Notes: generated by a model from the sequence alone, not told the origin. A DNA stretch of 64,000 nt from an uncultured Eubacteriales bacterium (GCA_934561055.1 CAKTFN010000002.1:124001-188000), one strand, 5' to 3'; positions 44,027-53,602 are shown, counted from the stretch's first letter. Numbers and translations are program-made.

Positions 44027-44953
44027 ATGGCAAAAGACAAAAACCCGGATTCAAAAATGAATTTTGATCCCGAAGTAAAAAAAGGTTTAATTATTGCATT
44101 GGTTATCGTTCTCCTCTTTTCAAGCGGAAACTTCCTCGGCTCTCTCATGTCCTCGGGAAAGGCGATTGAAAAAGCTTCCTCGGACGTTGCAAGCGCCGTT
44201 TCAACTCAGCCGGCAACGACGACCCAGCCTGCGGCAACCGAGCCTCCGGCAACTCAGCCCGCAGCATCGGAAAGCACCGCTCCCGCAGCCGACTCTTCGG
44301 CTCCCGCCGCAGACAGCACGGCTCCGGCGAACAACAACGCTTCAACCGGTGCGCCGTCAACCACTGCCGATATAGTTAAACTCTTCAACGAAAGCGCCAA
44401 CAAAATCAAAACAAACGCTTCAAAGGTCACAAGAAACTATCAGGATTATCAGCACAACGAAGACAAGACCGAGCTTCCCTCGGCTCTTCAGTCCATCGGT
44501 AAACCTCTCATCAGCAAATTCCTCACCAAAAACGAAACTCCCGTTGAATACACAGGCGCGGACATCACCGCAAACTATCCCGTTGCCGGCGAAAGTTTTG
44601 TCAGCAAAGTCACCGAAGCCGACATCGCAAGCGCAACCTGCAACGACGACGGAACAAACTATAATATCGTTCTTAAATTCAAGGACTGCACCGACCCGGT
44701 AGATTCCGGCTGTGCAAACGCTTTTACCACCATTAAAGAATCCGACGTCAAAGGAAATGCACCCGTTGTTCAGTCTTTCAGCAACAGCTTTTACAATGCA
44801 CAGATTGAATGCAAAATTGACAAGGCAACAGGTAACATGACTTGGGCAAAATATACCCTCCCGATGGTTCTCAGCGTTACCGCCAAAGTTCTTGTTACGA
44901 TTGACGCAAAAGTCGGCATGACCTTCATCGACGATTACACCATCACTTATTAA
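44027..44953 (+). CDS. Membrane-anchored extracytoplasmic protein of unknown function
   Basis: 308 residues; ATG at 44027, AAAGGA upstream; a longer upstream reading without a site is rejected. A short cytoplasmic start, one membrane helix (about 22-44), then a Thr/Pro/Ala/Ser linker (about 60-110, repeats of QPAATEPPATQPAA type) typical of a wall-spanning spacer. The outer domain (about 115-308) has DIVKLFNESANKIKTNASKV and two Cys residues in SATCNDDG and FKDCTDPV, with beta-rich sequence to the end. Family not recognised. Confidence 0.75.
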   Translation: MAKDKNPDSKMNFDPEVKKGLIIALVIVLLFSSGNFLGSLMSSGKAIEKASSDVASAVSTQPATTTQPAATEPPATQPAASESTAPAADSSAPAADSTAPANNNASTGAPSTTADIVKLFNESANKIKTNASKVTRNYQDYQHNEDKTELPSALQSIGKPLISKFLTKNETPVEYTGADITANYPVAGESFVSKVTEADIASATCNDDGTNYNIVLKFKDCTDPVDSGCANAFTTIKESDVKGNAPVVQSFSNSFYNAQIECKIDKATGNMTWAKYTLPMVLSVTAKVLVTIDAKVGMTFIDDYTITY

Positions 44954-44968
44954 TCACAGCAAAAATTT

Positions 44969-45003
44969 TCCTCACATCGGTTTTCCGGTGTGAGGCTTTT
45001 TTA
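44969..45003 (+). terminator. Terminator of the membrane-anchored protein gene
   Basis: CCTCACATCGG / CCGGTGTGAGG stem with a TTTT loop followed by a T-run. Confidence 0.9.
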
Positions 45004-45009
45004 TCGCAC

Positions 45010-45049
45010 AAAAAAGCCCGGCGTTTTTTCTTTTTGAAACGCCGGGTTC
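45010..45049 (-). terminator. Terminator of the pyrophosphatase gene
   Basis: CCCGGCGTTTC...GAAACGCCGGG-type stem; on the - strand it ends in GCCGGGCTTTTTT. Confidence 0.88.
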
Positions 45050-45059
45050 AATTTTTTCT

Positions 45060-45593
45060 TTATCTTTGATAATACTCGATATATCTTTCAATGCAGGCGG
45101 AGATGATTCTTCTTGCCTCTTCGTTGTCGCAGATTTCCGAAACCGTTGTCGTGTGGTCGTGTTCAAGGGTTTTGTAAACCTCAAAGAAATGCTTGATTTC
45201 TTCAAAACGGTGAGAAGGAAGCTGTGAAACGTCCTCATATGTGTTATAGTTCGGGTCGTTAATCGGAACGGCAATAATCTTTTCATCGCTCATTCCGCTG
45301 TCGGTCATTTTAAGAACACCGATGGGCTTGCATTCGACAATTGTCATCGGGCGGATTTGCTCACTGCAAAGAACAAGAACGTCAAGCGGGTCGTTGTCGC
45401 TCGCATATGTTCTCGGAATGAATCCGTAGTTTGCGGGATAATGGGTTGAGGTGAAAAGAACACGGTCAAGCTTGAGCATACCCGTTTCCTTGTCAAGCTC
45501 GTATTTATTCTTTGTTCCTTTTGAAATTTCAATAACGGCATAAAACTGATCCGGTTTGATTCTCTTCGGTGAAATATCATGCCAAATATTCAT
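45060..45593 (-). CDS. ppa: Inorganic pyrophosphatase, family I
   Basis: 177 residues; ATG at 45593 with AAGGAGAT upstream (the frame is open further up without support). Contains IEISKGTKNKYELDK, HYPANYGFIPRTYASDNDPL and DVLVLCSE, where the Asp residues bind Mg2+. Hydrolyses PPi in the cytoplasm. A single-gene unit with its own promoter and terminator. Confidence 0.95.
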   Translation of the reverse strand: MNIWHDISPKRIKPDQFYAVIEISKGTKNKYELDKETGMLKLDRVLFTSTHYPANYGFIPRTYASDNDPLDVLVLCSEQIRPMTIVECKPIGVLKMTDSGMSDEKIIAVPINDPNYNTYEDVSQLPSHRFEEIKHFFEVYKTLEHDHTTTVSEICDNEEARRIISACIERYIEYYQR

Positions 45594-45633
45594 AAAAATA
45601 ACATCTCCTTGATTTTTCGTTTGTTCAACAAAC

Positions 45634-45662
45634 ATTGTAGCAGAAAAGACGAAAAAAGGCAA
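45634..45662 (-). promoter_or_regulatory. Promoter of ppa with a following palindrome
   Basis: TTGCCT (45657-45662), 17-bp spacer, TACAAT (45634-45639). A perfect palindrome GTTTGTTCAACAAAC (45619-45633) lies directly after the -10, at the expected start site. Confidence 0.6.
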
Positions 45663-45772
45663 TATTTTTTTGCTTTCATTTGGTTGACGGCGAAGAAAAA
45701 AACAAGGGCGGCTGCGAAAGCCGCCCGATAAAAAGGTACCTTTGAGTTTTTTCGCCATTTTTTATTCCGCTT

Positions 45773-46435
45773 TTATTCCGCCCCGTCTGCCGAACGGATT
45801 GCACTGATGTAATAAGAATCGCCGTTTTTTCTGAGAGTAATTTTGACATACTTTGACGGGTCGGGTTTCACATAGTTCCCGTTTTCATCTTCCTTCCGGT
45901 CGTTTCCGGAAAGATAGCCTACGGAAAGAGTGACCGAATCGCTTTTTTCCCGGGCACCGAGAACGCTCGGCGTATAAAGCGGAGTGATTCCCGTGATCGG
46001 AATGATATACCGTCCTTTTTTTTCGCTGTACTTAAACTCAATTCCGCCGCCATCGGCCGAGGTATGCCGAACCTCAACGTCGGGACCGAAAAGGCGGTGA
46101 AGTTCTTCTTCAACATCCTTTTTCGGAATGAGCATTCCTTGGTCGGAGTAAGCATATTTGTCCGCATCAAGTCCGCTTTTGAGAATTGACCAAATTGAAA
46201 TTGCAATGAGCTGACTTTGATCCGCTTTTGAAACGTCGTCAAACGTGTCCGGATCGTTCATAACAACGGGACTGATGAAGTTTTCGTATTCTTTGAACTT
46301 CGCCGCATTGTTGTTCGTTTTTGAAACCTTCCCGGCAACGAAAAGAACCACGCTGACAACGCCGATCAAAGCAAAAATGAGAACAACCGTTCCGACAATC
46401 AAATTCGCCGCTTTTGTTTTTTTAACGTTTTCCAT
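45773..46435 (-). CDS. Single-pass membrane protein of unknown function, coupled to proA
   Basis: 220 residues. One N-terminal helix (about 11-35, IVGTVVLIFALIGVVSVVLF) then an extracytoplasmic domain with FISPVVMNDPDTFDDVSKAD, IWSILKSGLDADKYAYSDQG and a beta-rich end. No family recognised. It begins six bases after the proA stop, with AGGA inside the end of proA, so it is probably the last gene of the proBA transcript. Confidence 0.65.
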   Translation of the reverse strand: MENVKKTKAANLIVGTVVLIFALIGVVSVVLFVAGKVSKTNNNAAKFKEYENFISPVVMNDPDTFDDVSKADQSQLIAISIWSILKSGLDADKYAYSDQGMLIPKKDVEEELHRLFGPDVEVRHTSADGGGIEFKYSEKKGRYIIPITGITPLYTPSVLGAREKSDSVTLSVGYLSGNDRKEDENGNYVKPDPSKYVKITLRKNGDSYYISAIRSADGAE

Positions 46436-46441
46436 AGCGTT

Positions 46442-47683
46442 TTATCCTCTGATTTGTCCGTTTCCTCTGACAATATATTTGAAGCTGACGAGTTCGGGAA
46501 GCCCGAGCGGTCCTCTTGCATGGAGCTTTTGGGTTGAAATTCCGATTTCCGCACCGAAGCCGAACTCGTTTCCGTCGGTGAAGCGGGTTGAAGCATTGAC
46601 GTAAACGGCGGCGCAGTCAACCTCAGCCGTAAATTTCATGCTGCTTTTATAGCTTTCGGTAACGATGCATTCGCTGTGTCCGGTTCCGTACTTTGAAATG
46701 TGTGCAATTGCTTCGTCAATGTTTTCAACAACTTTTACGCTGATTTCATAGCCGAGATATTCTTTTCCGAAGTCTTCTTCGGTTGCCGGAACAACTCCGG
46801 GGATGATTTTTGCGGTTTCTTCGTCGCCGTGAATCACAACGTTCGCTCTTTCAAGTTCTGCTTTTGCAATCGGCAAAAACTCCTTTGCAACGGCTTTGTG
46901 AACAAGAAGACTTTCGCAGGCATTGCAAACGGACGGACGTGAAACCTTTGCGTTATAAAGAATATTCTTTGCCATTTCAAGGTCGGCGGATTCATCAACA
47001 TAAACGTGGCAATTTCCCGTTCCGGTTTCGATTACGGGAACGGTTGAGTTTTGAACGCAGGCTTTTATAAGTCCCGCTCCGCCACGGGGAATCAAAACGT
47101 CAACATAATCGTTCATTTTCATCAGTTCATTTGCACTTTCCCTTGAGGTGTCCTCAACGAGCAAAATACAATCTTCGGGAAGGCCGGCCTTTTTCACGGC
47201 CGAGCGCATAACGTCGGCAATCGCTTTGTTTGAGTTGAACGCTTCCTTTCCTCCGCGGAGAATAACGCTGTTTCCGCTTTTAAGGCAGAGTGCGGCGGCG
47301 TCTGCGGTAACGTTCGGACGTGCCTCAAAAATAACGGCGATTACTCCGAGCGGAACGCTGACTTTTTCAATTGAAAGGCCGTTCGGTCTGACCGAGCCGG
47401 AAATTGTTTTTCCGACCGGATCGTCAAGAAGCGAAACTTCTTTTACGCCGGATGCCATTGATGCGATTCTTTTTTCGTCGAGCGAAAGGCGGTCAACAAG
47501 CGACGGTTTCATTCCGTTTTCTTTTGCGTTTTTGACGTCAAGTTCGTTTGCGGCAAGGATTGCTCCCGTATTTTCAAGGAGTGCAGCGGCAATTTCATTA
47601 AGCGCGGCGTTCTTTTCCGCCGTGCGTGCGGTCATGAGATATGCTTCTGCTTTTTTTGCGCGTTTTCCGAGTTCTGTTAACAT
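46442..47683 (-). CDS. proA: Gamma-glutamyl phosphate reductase
   Basis: 413 residues, the family length. Aldehyde-dehydrogenase fold with EARPNVTADAAALCLKSGNS, the catalytic Cys in RPSVCNACESLLVHK (about 255) and GHSECIVTESY. Reduces gamma-glutamyl phosphate with NADPH for proline synthesis. Downstream of proB, separated by an unusual heptamer-repeat spacer. Confidence 0.97.
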   Translation of the reverse strand: MLTELGKRAKKAEAYLMTARTAEKNAALNEIAAALLENTGAILAANELDVKNAKENGMKPSLVDRLSLDEKRIASMASGVKEVSLLDDPVGKTISGSVRPNGLSIEKVSVPLGVIAVIFEARPNVTADAAALCLKSGNSVILRGGKEAFNSNKAIADVMRSAVKKAGLPEDCILLVEDTSRESANELMKMNDYVDVLIPRGGAGLIKACVQNSTVPVIETGTGNCHVYVDESADLEMAKNILYNAKVSRPSVCNACESLLVHKAVAKEFLPIAKAELERANVVIHGDEETAKIIPGVVPATEEDFGKEYLGYEISVKVVENIDEAIAHISKYGTGHSECIVTESYKSSMKFTAEVDCAAVYVNASTRFTDGNEFGFGAEIGISTQKLHARGPLGLPELVSFKYIVRGNGQIRG

Positions 47684-47697
47684 TATGGATCACCTCG

Positions 47698-47821
47698 TTT
47701 TAGATTTTAGATTTTAGATATTGGATGTTAGATATTAGATGTTAGATATTAGATTGTGTTAACCGCACGGTTAGATTTTAAAAGTGTCTAAAATCTAAAA
47801 TCTACCGTCTAACATCTACCT
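47698..47821. repeat. Inverted array of 7-bp repeats between proB and proA
   Basis: Eight units of NNTTAGA (47698-47753; three TTTTAGA, then TATTGGA, TGTTAGA, TATTAGA, TGTTAGA, TATTAGA) face five complementary units TCTANNN (47787-47821). TAGATTTTAGATTTTAGA (47701-47718) is exactly complementary to 47787-47804, so the spacer can fold back. The last unit contains the proB stop codon. Confidence 0.85.
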
Positions 47822-48598
47822 TGGCAGAAACAGCGTTCCGGTCTGCCTTCCGTCGATGAGCTTGTAAATGTCCTGCGGTGCGCTTCCGTTCATGACAACG
47901 GTCGGTATTCCGCAGTCGCTTGCAATTTGCGCGGCATGAACCTTTGTGACCATTCCTCCGGTTCCGCGGCTTGTTCCGGCCGCTCCGCAGATTGAAAGAA
48001 TTTTTTCGTCGATCGTTTCAACAACGGGAATAAGTCTTGCGTCCGGATTTTCCGTCGGGTTGGAATCAAAAAGTCCGTCGATATCCGAAAGAATGACAAG
48101 CGCATCGGCACCGATGAGCTTCGCAACGATTGCGGAAAGGCTGTCGTTGTCTCCGAAGACGATTTCCTCCGTTGCAACGCTGTCGTTTTCGTTAACAACG
48201 GGAATTGCGCCGTATTCAAAAAGCTTTTGGAATGCGTTTGAAAGGTTTTCTCTTCTTGTTTCGTTTTCAAAGTCGTCCTTTGTAACAAGGAGCTGGCCGA
48301 CCTTTTGGCCGTATTCGCTGAAAAATTTGTCATACATAAACATCAGCTCGCACTGGCCGACGCAGGCGGCCGCCTGTCTGCCCGGAATATCCTCCGGTTT
48401 TTTTGAAAGGCCGAGCTTTCCGACTCCGACTCCAATTGCGCCCGACGTGACGAGAACAACGTCCATTCCGGCATTGTGAAGATCGGCAAGAACGGAGCAA
48501 AGTTTAATCATTCTTCTTATATTTGTTTTTCCCGTTTCATATGTAAGGGTGGAGGTTCCCACCTTGACAACGAGCTTTTTAACTCCCTTGAGCGTCAT
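47816..48598 (-). CDS. proB: Glutamate 5-kinase lacking a PUA domain
   Basis: 260 residues covering the whole amino-acid kinase domain: KLVVKVGTSTLT, VLVTSGAIGVGVGKLG, NENDSVATEEI and GTGGMVTKVHAAQIA. Phosphorylates glutamate for proline synthesis. The enzyme of E. coli is about 100 residues longer because of a C-terminal PUA domain, missing here; shorter forms exist. The stop codon lies inside a 7-bp repeat array, so loss of the PUA domain through the repeat is possible. Confidence 0.95.
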   Translation of the reverse strand: MTLKGVKKLVVKVGTSTLTYETGKTNIRRMIKLCSVLADLHNAGMDVVLVTSGAIGVGVGKLGLSKKPEDIPGRQAAACVGQCELMFMYDKFFSEYGQKVGQLLVTKDDFENETRRENLSNAFQKLFEYGAIPVVNENDSVATEEIVFGDNDSLSAIVAKLIGADALVILSDIDGLFDSNPTENPDARLIPVVETIDEKILSICGAAGTSRGTGGMVTKVHAAQIASDCGIPTVVMNGSAPQDIYKLIDGRQTGTLFLPR

Positions 48599-48629
48599 TG
48601 TTTTTATCTCCTTTTTAACCTAAGGCCTT

Positions 48630-49880
48630 TTATTCCTCGATTATTTTTTCATAAAAATCTTTTTTCTCTGTTTTTCCGACTGCGGTGAAAGAGGCCTTTG
48701 AAAGGTCAAGATATTTTTTCGCCGCTTCTTTGATTTTTTTGTGGGTAACATTTTTTATGCGGTCAATAATTTCATCATCGTCAATGAATTTTGAAAGAAT
48801 CAAAAGGTTTTGCCCCATTGAAGAAAGTTTTGAATGGGGCTGTTCACGGCTCATGATGAGGCTTGAAATGAGCTTTTCCTTTGCGGTTGAAAGTTCTTTT
48901 TCCGTGATGCTCTCCGGAAACTCCCGAATGATTTTGCACGTTTCTTCAAGCGCTTTTTTCTGTCCCTTCGGAGAAAGGCTCATCGAAACGCCGATGTAAC
49001 CTCCGCCGAGATACCTTGCAAGGAAGGAATCGACGCTGTAAACAAGGCCGAGCTGTTCACGGATTCGCTGGTTGAGTCTTGAAGAACTTCCCGTTCCGAG
49101 AATGAACATTGAAAGCTGAAGCGGAAAAAGATCCGCATGATCAATCGGAATTCCCGGGAACGAAAGCATGAGATGCGTTTGTTCAAACGGTTTCTTTTCA
49201 AGCGTGACGCATTTTTTGAACGGCACGGGCGTTGTTCCGATCGGGTTATTCGTGTTTTCTTTTTTTCCGAAATACTCTTTGATTTTTGAAAGCATCTTTT
49301 CCCCGTCAAAGTTTCCTCCGACACCGATGACAATTCGTTCGGGAACATAAAACTTTTCCATATACGAAACGAAAGTTTCCTTTTTCGTGTTCTTCACCGT
49401 TTCCGGCGTGCCGAGAATTTCAAAGGAAAGCGGGTCGCCGTCAAAAATTGCGCTCTCGTTTTTTTCGTAGCAAACATCCGCAGGGTCGTCCTCGCACATT
49501 GCGATTTCTTCAAGAATGACGCCTTTTTCGGTTTCAATGTCATTTTCATCAAGGCGCGGATTGCAGACCATGTCAAAAAGAATGTCCGCCGCTTCCTCAA
49601 TGTGATAATCGAGCGCACGGGTATAAAAGAAAGTATACTCCTTCGTTGTGTAAGCATTCACCGTTGCGCCGAGGCAATCCATGCCTTCCGCAATTTCAAA
49701 AGCGTTGCGCTTTTTTGAGCCTTTAAAAACGATATGCTCGATGAAATGAGAAATTCCGTTGTTTTCCTTTGTTTCGCCCCTTGAGCCGGAAGCGACCCAA
49801 ACGCCGACCGTTGCCGAACGAAGGTCATCCTTTTTTTCAAAGAAAATCCGAAGTCCGTTTTCGAGTGTAATAAGTTTCAT
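48630..49880 (-). CDS. M16 family zinc protease (processing-peptidase type)
   Basis: 416 residues. The inverted zinc motif is intact in NNGISHFIEHIVFKG (HxxEH, about 44-50), with the third ligand Glu in EKGVILEEIAMCEDDP (about 124). The second half is the inactive-like M16 C domain. Resembles YmxG/PqqL-type bacterial peptidases. It sits 30 bases after the ABC exporter pair and 31 before proB. This suggests one transcript, with a possible role in processing peptides handled by the exporter (inference). Confidence 0.93.
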   Translation of the reverse strand: MKLITLENGLRIFFEKKDDLRSATVGVWVASGSRGETKENNGISHFIEHIVFKGSKKRNAFEIAEGMDCLGATVNAYTTKEYTFFYTRALDYHIEEAADILFDMVCNPRLDENDIETEKGVILEEIAMCEDDPADVCYEKNESAIFDGDPLSFEILGTPETVKNTKKETFVSYMEKFYVPERIVIGVGGNFDGEKMLSKIKEYFGKKENTNNPIGTTPVPFKKCVTLEKKPFEQTHLMLSFPGIPIDHADLFPLQLSMFILGTGSSSRLNQRIREQLGLVYSVDSFLARYLGGGYIGVSMSLSPKGQKKALEETCKIIREFPESITEKELSTAKEKLISSLIMSREQPHSKLSSMGQNLLILSKFIDDDEIIDRIKNVTHKKIKEAAKKYLDLSKASFTAVGKTEKKDFYEKIIEE

Positions 49881-49910
49881 TTGCTGTCTCCGATTGATTG
49901 GTAATGACTT

Positions 49911-51770
49911 TTATTTCTGTTCGCAGAATTGCGAATTATAAAGCGTTGCGTAAAAACCGCCTTTTTGAAGAAGCTCTTCGTGAGTTCCGTGTTCAACGAT
50001 TTTTCCGTCATCAATGACAAGAATATTGTCCGCCCCTTTGATTGTTGAAAGGCGGTGAGCAATGACAAAATTCGTCCTTCCTTTCATGAGGTTGTTCATT
50101 GCGGTCTGAATCTGAACCTCCGTTCTGGTGTCAACGGACGAAGTTGCTTCGTCAAGAATGAGAATTTGCGGATCGGCAAGAATTGCTCTTGCGATTGTGA
50201 GAAGCTGCTTTTGGCCGGAGGAAAGGTTTGAGCCGTCCTCGTCAAGAACGGTTTCGAATCCATCCGCAAGAGTTGAAACAAAATGGTCAACCTTTGCGGC
50301 CTTAACCGCATTCATGAATTCTTCCTCGCTGACGTTTTCATGACCGTAAAGAATGTTTTCACGGATTGTTCCAGTTTTAAGCCAAGTGTCTTGAAGAACC
50401 ATTCCGAAAATATTGCGAAGATTTTCCCTTGAAATGTCCCTGATGTCCGTTCCGTCGATTTTGATGCTTCCGCTTTTGATTTCGTAAAAGCGCATGAGAA
50501 GGTTGACGAGCGTTGTTTTTCCGGCACCGGTCGGTCCGACGATTGCAATGAGCTGGCCGGGCTTGACCGAAAGATTGAAGTTTTCAATCAGCGGCTTGTC
50601 ATCCGCATAAAAGAAGCAAACGTTTTCAAAATCAACATAGCCCTTTGCTTTTTCGATTTTTGTTTTAACCGTGTCCGGAACTTCCTCCTCACTTTCGATA
50701 ATTTCAAAAACACGTTCCGCCGAAGCAAGCGAGGACTGAAGGTTATTGATAATGTTGCTTACGTCAACGAGCGGCTGCATGAACATATTTGAATAGACCA
50801 TAAAAGCCGTGATCGTTCCGAGCGACATTTTTCCGTCAATAATAAAATATCCCGCAATTACGCAAATAAACACATAACCGATGTTTTTTGCAAAACCGAT
50901 GACCGGATTGATGAGGCCGGAAAGGAACTGTGCCTTTCTGCTGACCGAGTAAAGTTCTTCGTTGATTGCCGTGAATTCCCCGATTGCGTTTTTTTCGTGG
51001 CCGAAGGCTTTGACAATCTGATGTCCGGTGAACATTTCTTCAATATGGCCGTTGATGTTTCCGGTTTCACGCCACTGCTCACGAAAGCGCCTTCTCGAAA
51101 ACTTCAAAATGATGAGTGCAACAAGACCGCCGAGCGGAAGCGGAACAATCGTCACAACGGACATTATTACGCTTTCTTTGAGCATTACGGCAAGTACACC
51201 GACGAACGTGACGAGCGAGGTCACAATCTGAATGAAGTTGTGCTGGAAAGTGTTGTTGATGTTGTCAATGTCGTTCGTAACTCTTGAAAGAAGGTCGCCT
51301 TTGTTGTGCGAGTCAAAAAAGCTGAGCGGAAGGTGAGAAATTTTTCTGTTGACCTTGTCACGAAGTTCCGTAATAACGTCCTGAGTAACCCTTGCCATGA
51401 CATAGTTGATGATAAACGTGCAAAGCGCATAAAGGACAAAAATCACGGCAACGTTTTTGAGAATTCCGCCGATTGCGGAAAAGTCGATACTTCCGACGGT
51501 GAGCTTTCTTTGAACCTGTTCACTGATGAGATCGATTATGCTTTTGAGATACTGCGGACCGATTACGCCGAGAACGGCGGAAGCGGCGGTGACAACCATC
51601 ACGAAAGCAACGGAGAGTCTGTTACCTTTTAAAAGGGAAAGAAGTTTTTTTGCCGTTTTCAGAGTGTTCTGCGGTTTTTGCGGTTCGGCTTTTTCGCCTT
51701 CTCTGTATTTAGCATATTTTTCGCTGCCGACACGGCGGTTTTCTTTAAGTGAGGTTTTTTCTTTTTTCAT
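49911..51770 (-). CDS. ABC exporter half-transporter, ATPase plus membrane domain (canonical Walker B)
   Basis: 619 residues. A 40-residue charged N-terminus precedes six membrane helices (about 45-350). The nucleotide-binding domain has GPTGAGKTTL (Walker A), a variant signature LSSGQKQLLTIARA and Walker B ILILDEATSSVD with the catalytic Glu. Its start overlaps the partner gene's stop by four bases. Heterodimeric exporters of the BmrCD/LmrCD type pump drugs, lipids or peptides. Substrate unknown. Confidence 0.93.
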   Translation of the reverse strand: MKKEKTSLKENRRVGSEKYAKYREGEKAEPQKPQNTLKTAKKLLSLLKGNRLSVAFVMVVTAASAVLGVIGPQYLKSIIDLISEQVQRKLTVGSIDFSAIGGILKNVAVIFVLYALCTFIINYVMARVTQDVITELRDKVNRKISHLPLSFFDSHNKGDLLSRVTNDIDNINNTFQHNFIQIVTSLVTFVGVLAVMLKESVIMSVVTIVPLPLGGLVALIILKFSRRRFREQWRETGNINGHIEEMFTGHQIVKAFGHEKNAIGEFTAINEELYSVSRKAQFLSGLINPVIGFAKNIGYVFICVIAGYFIIDGKMSLGTITAFMVYSNMFMQPLVDVSNIINNLQSSLASAERVFEIIESEEEVPDTVKTKIEKAKGYVDFENVCFFYADDKPLIENFNLSVKPGQLIAIVGPTGAGKTTLVNLLMRFYEIKSGSIKIDGTDIRDISRENLRNIFGMVLQDTWLKTGTIRENILYGHENVSEEEFMNAVKAAKVDHFVSTLADGFETVLDEDGSNLSSGQKQLLTIARAILADPQILILDEATSSVDTRTEVQIQTAMNNLMKGRTNFVIAHRLSTIKGADNILVIDDGKIVEHGTHEELLQKGGFYATLYNSQFCEQK

Positions 51771-53512
51771 ACAAAAGCCTCCTCACTGAGCTGGGATTGA
51801 ACAATTTCACGGTAAACCGGGCAGGATTTGAGAAGTTCGTCGTGTTTTCCTTCTCCAACAATTTTTCCCTCGTCGAGAACAATGATTTTGTCTGCGTCAA
51901 GAATCGTTCCGACTCTTTGGGCAACAATGATTACCGTTGCCGAAATTTTTTCCCGGATTGCCGTTCTGAGCTTTGCGTCCGTCATGAAATCAAGGGCGGA
52001 AAAGCTGTCGTCAAAAATATATACTTCCGCCCTTTTGACGAGCGCACGGGCGATTGAAAGGCGCTGCTTTTGACCGCCGGAAAAGTTTGTTGCGTTCTGG
52101 CTGACCGGACTTTCGATTCCGTCCGGAAGAGTGCTCACAAATTCGTTGCACTGAGCAACGTCAAGCGCAAGCGCAAGGCGTTCTTCGTCTGCGTTTTCGT
52201 CGCCGTAAAGAAGGTTGTCCCTAATGCTTCCGCTGAAAAGGAAGCTCTTTTGCGGAACAAGACCGATTCTTGAATGAAGGTCGCTTTGGGAAAGACTTTT
52301 AACGTTCACGCCGTCAAAAAGAACTTCGCCTTCGTCGACGTCGTAAAAACGTGAAATCAGATTAATGAGCGTTGTTTTTCCGCTTCCCGTTGCGCCGATG
52401 ATTGCAGTGACCTTTCCGCTTTCGGCGGTGAAGTCAATTCCGGAAAGGACGCTGCTTTCCGCATCTTCATATCCGAAGGAAACGTTTTTGAATTCAACGG
52501 TACCTTTTTTTGATTCGTCGACGCTCAAGGGCTTTTCCGGGTCTTTGATTTTCGCTTCAAGGTCAAGAACTTCGGTGATTCTCTTTGCCGAAATGTTGGC
52601 GCGCGGAACGATTACGAACATTGCCGCGGTCATCGAAACGGAAAAGACAATCATAATCATATAAATCACAAAAGCCTGAAGGTCGCCGACGGAGTTTTGA
52701 ATTTTGACAACGTCCGTCATTGCGTCGATGTTTTTCGTGGCAACATAGATGAGAAGATCAAGCGCCATAATGATTAGCACGATGCAAACCGGGAGCAAAA
52801 CAGCCATAATTCTTGAAAATTTCATCACAAGACCCGAAAGAAGAAGATTCTTTTCCGAAAAAACCCTGTCTTCAAAATCGGTGCGGTTGAAAGCACGGAT
52901 AACACGGATTCCGGTGAGTTTTTCACGCAGATAGCGGTTCACCTCGTCGGTGAGCTTTTGACGCTTTTTGAAAAGAGGCATAACGAGTTTGACAACAACG
53001 AAAGCAAGAAGAGCGATAACCGGAATGATTGCGAAAATGATCATTGCGAGCTTTGCGTTGAGAAAAAATGCCATGAACGTTCCGCCGACGAGCATAATCG
53101 GCGAAGCGATAATGATTCTGATGAGCTGCAAAACAAAATCCTGCATAACCTGAACGTCGCTTGTGCAGCGTGTGATGAGCGACGGAGTCCCGATTCGGTC
53201 GATATCCGCCTGCGAGAGAGTTTCAACCTTCAAAAAGATTTTTTCACGGAGAATTTTTCCGTAGCAGGTTGCGGTTTTGCTCGAGTAATAACTGCTGAGA
53301 ACCGAGATTCCGACGCCGAGGGCGGAAACGGCAATCATAATGAGTCCGACGCGTTTAATGTAATCAAGGTCTTTGTTTTGAATTCCGACGTTGATAATCT
53401 GCGACATAAGCATCGGAAGCACAAGTGTCATTCCCTGCGCAAGAAGAACAAGAATCATTGAAAGAACAGCGGTTCCTTTGATCGGTTTTATGTAAGAAAG
53501 TACCTTTTTCAA
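51767..53512 (-). CDS. ABC exporter half-transporter with degenerate catalytic site
   Basis: 581 residues from a TTG at 53512 preceded by GGGGAGG; the frame is open upstream but without a site. Six helices then a nucleotide-binding domain with GATGSGKTTL, a full FSGGQKQRLSIARA signature and Walker B VYIFDDSFSALD, in which the catalytic Glu is Asp. With the partner's full Walker B but variant signature, one ATP site would be canonical and one degenerate, as in BmrCD and TM287/288. Confidence 0.93.
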   Translation of the reverse strand: MKKVLSYIKPIKGTAVLSMILVLLAQGMTLVLPMLMSQIINVGIQNKDLDYIKRVGLIMIAVSALGVGISVLSSYYSSKTATCYGKILREKIFLKVETLSQADIDRIGTPSLITRCTSDVQVMQDFVLQLIRIIIASPIMLVGGTFMAFFLNAKLAMIIFAIIPVIALLAFVVVKLVMPLFKKRQKLTDEVNRYLREKLTGIRVIRAFNRTDFEDRVFSEKNLLLSGLVMKFSRIMAVLLPVCIVLIIMALDLLIYVATKNIDAMTDVVKIQNSVGDLQAFVIYMIMIVFSVSMTAAMFVIVPRANISAKRITEVLDLEAKIKDPEKPLSVDESKKGTVEFKNVSFGYEDAESSVLSGIDFTAESGKVTAIIGATGSGKTTLINLISRFYDVDEGEVLFDGVNVKSLSQSDLHSRIGLVPQKSFLFSGSIRDNLLYGDENADEERLALALDVAQCNEFVSTLPDGIESPVSQNATNFSGGQKQRLSIARALVKRAEVYIFDDSFSALDFMTDAKLRTAIREKISATVIIVAQRVGTILDADKIIVLDEGKIVGEGKHDELLKSCPVYREIVQSQLSEEAFV

Positions 53513-53602
53513 AACCGAACCTCCCCGTTTAACAAAATTTAAAAGTCTACACGCGACAGCAAAACAATTGCTTCTTTCAAGGCATAAATAGCCATTTTCT
53601 GA

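Noticed and set aside
47698..47821. CRISPR-like repeat array
   Set aside because: Units are 7 bp without spacers and occur in inverted halves. No cas genes are in the window.
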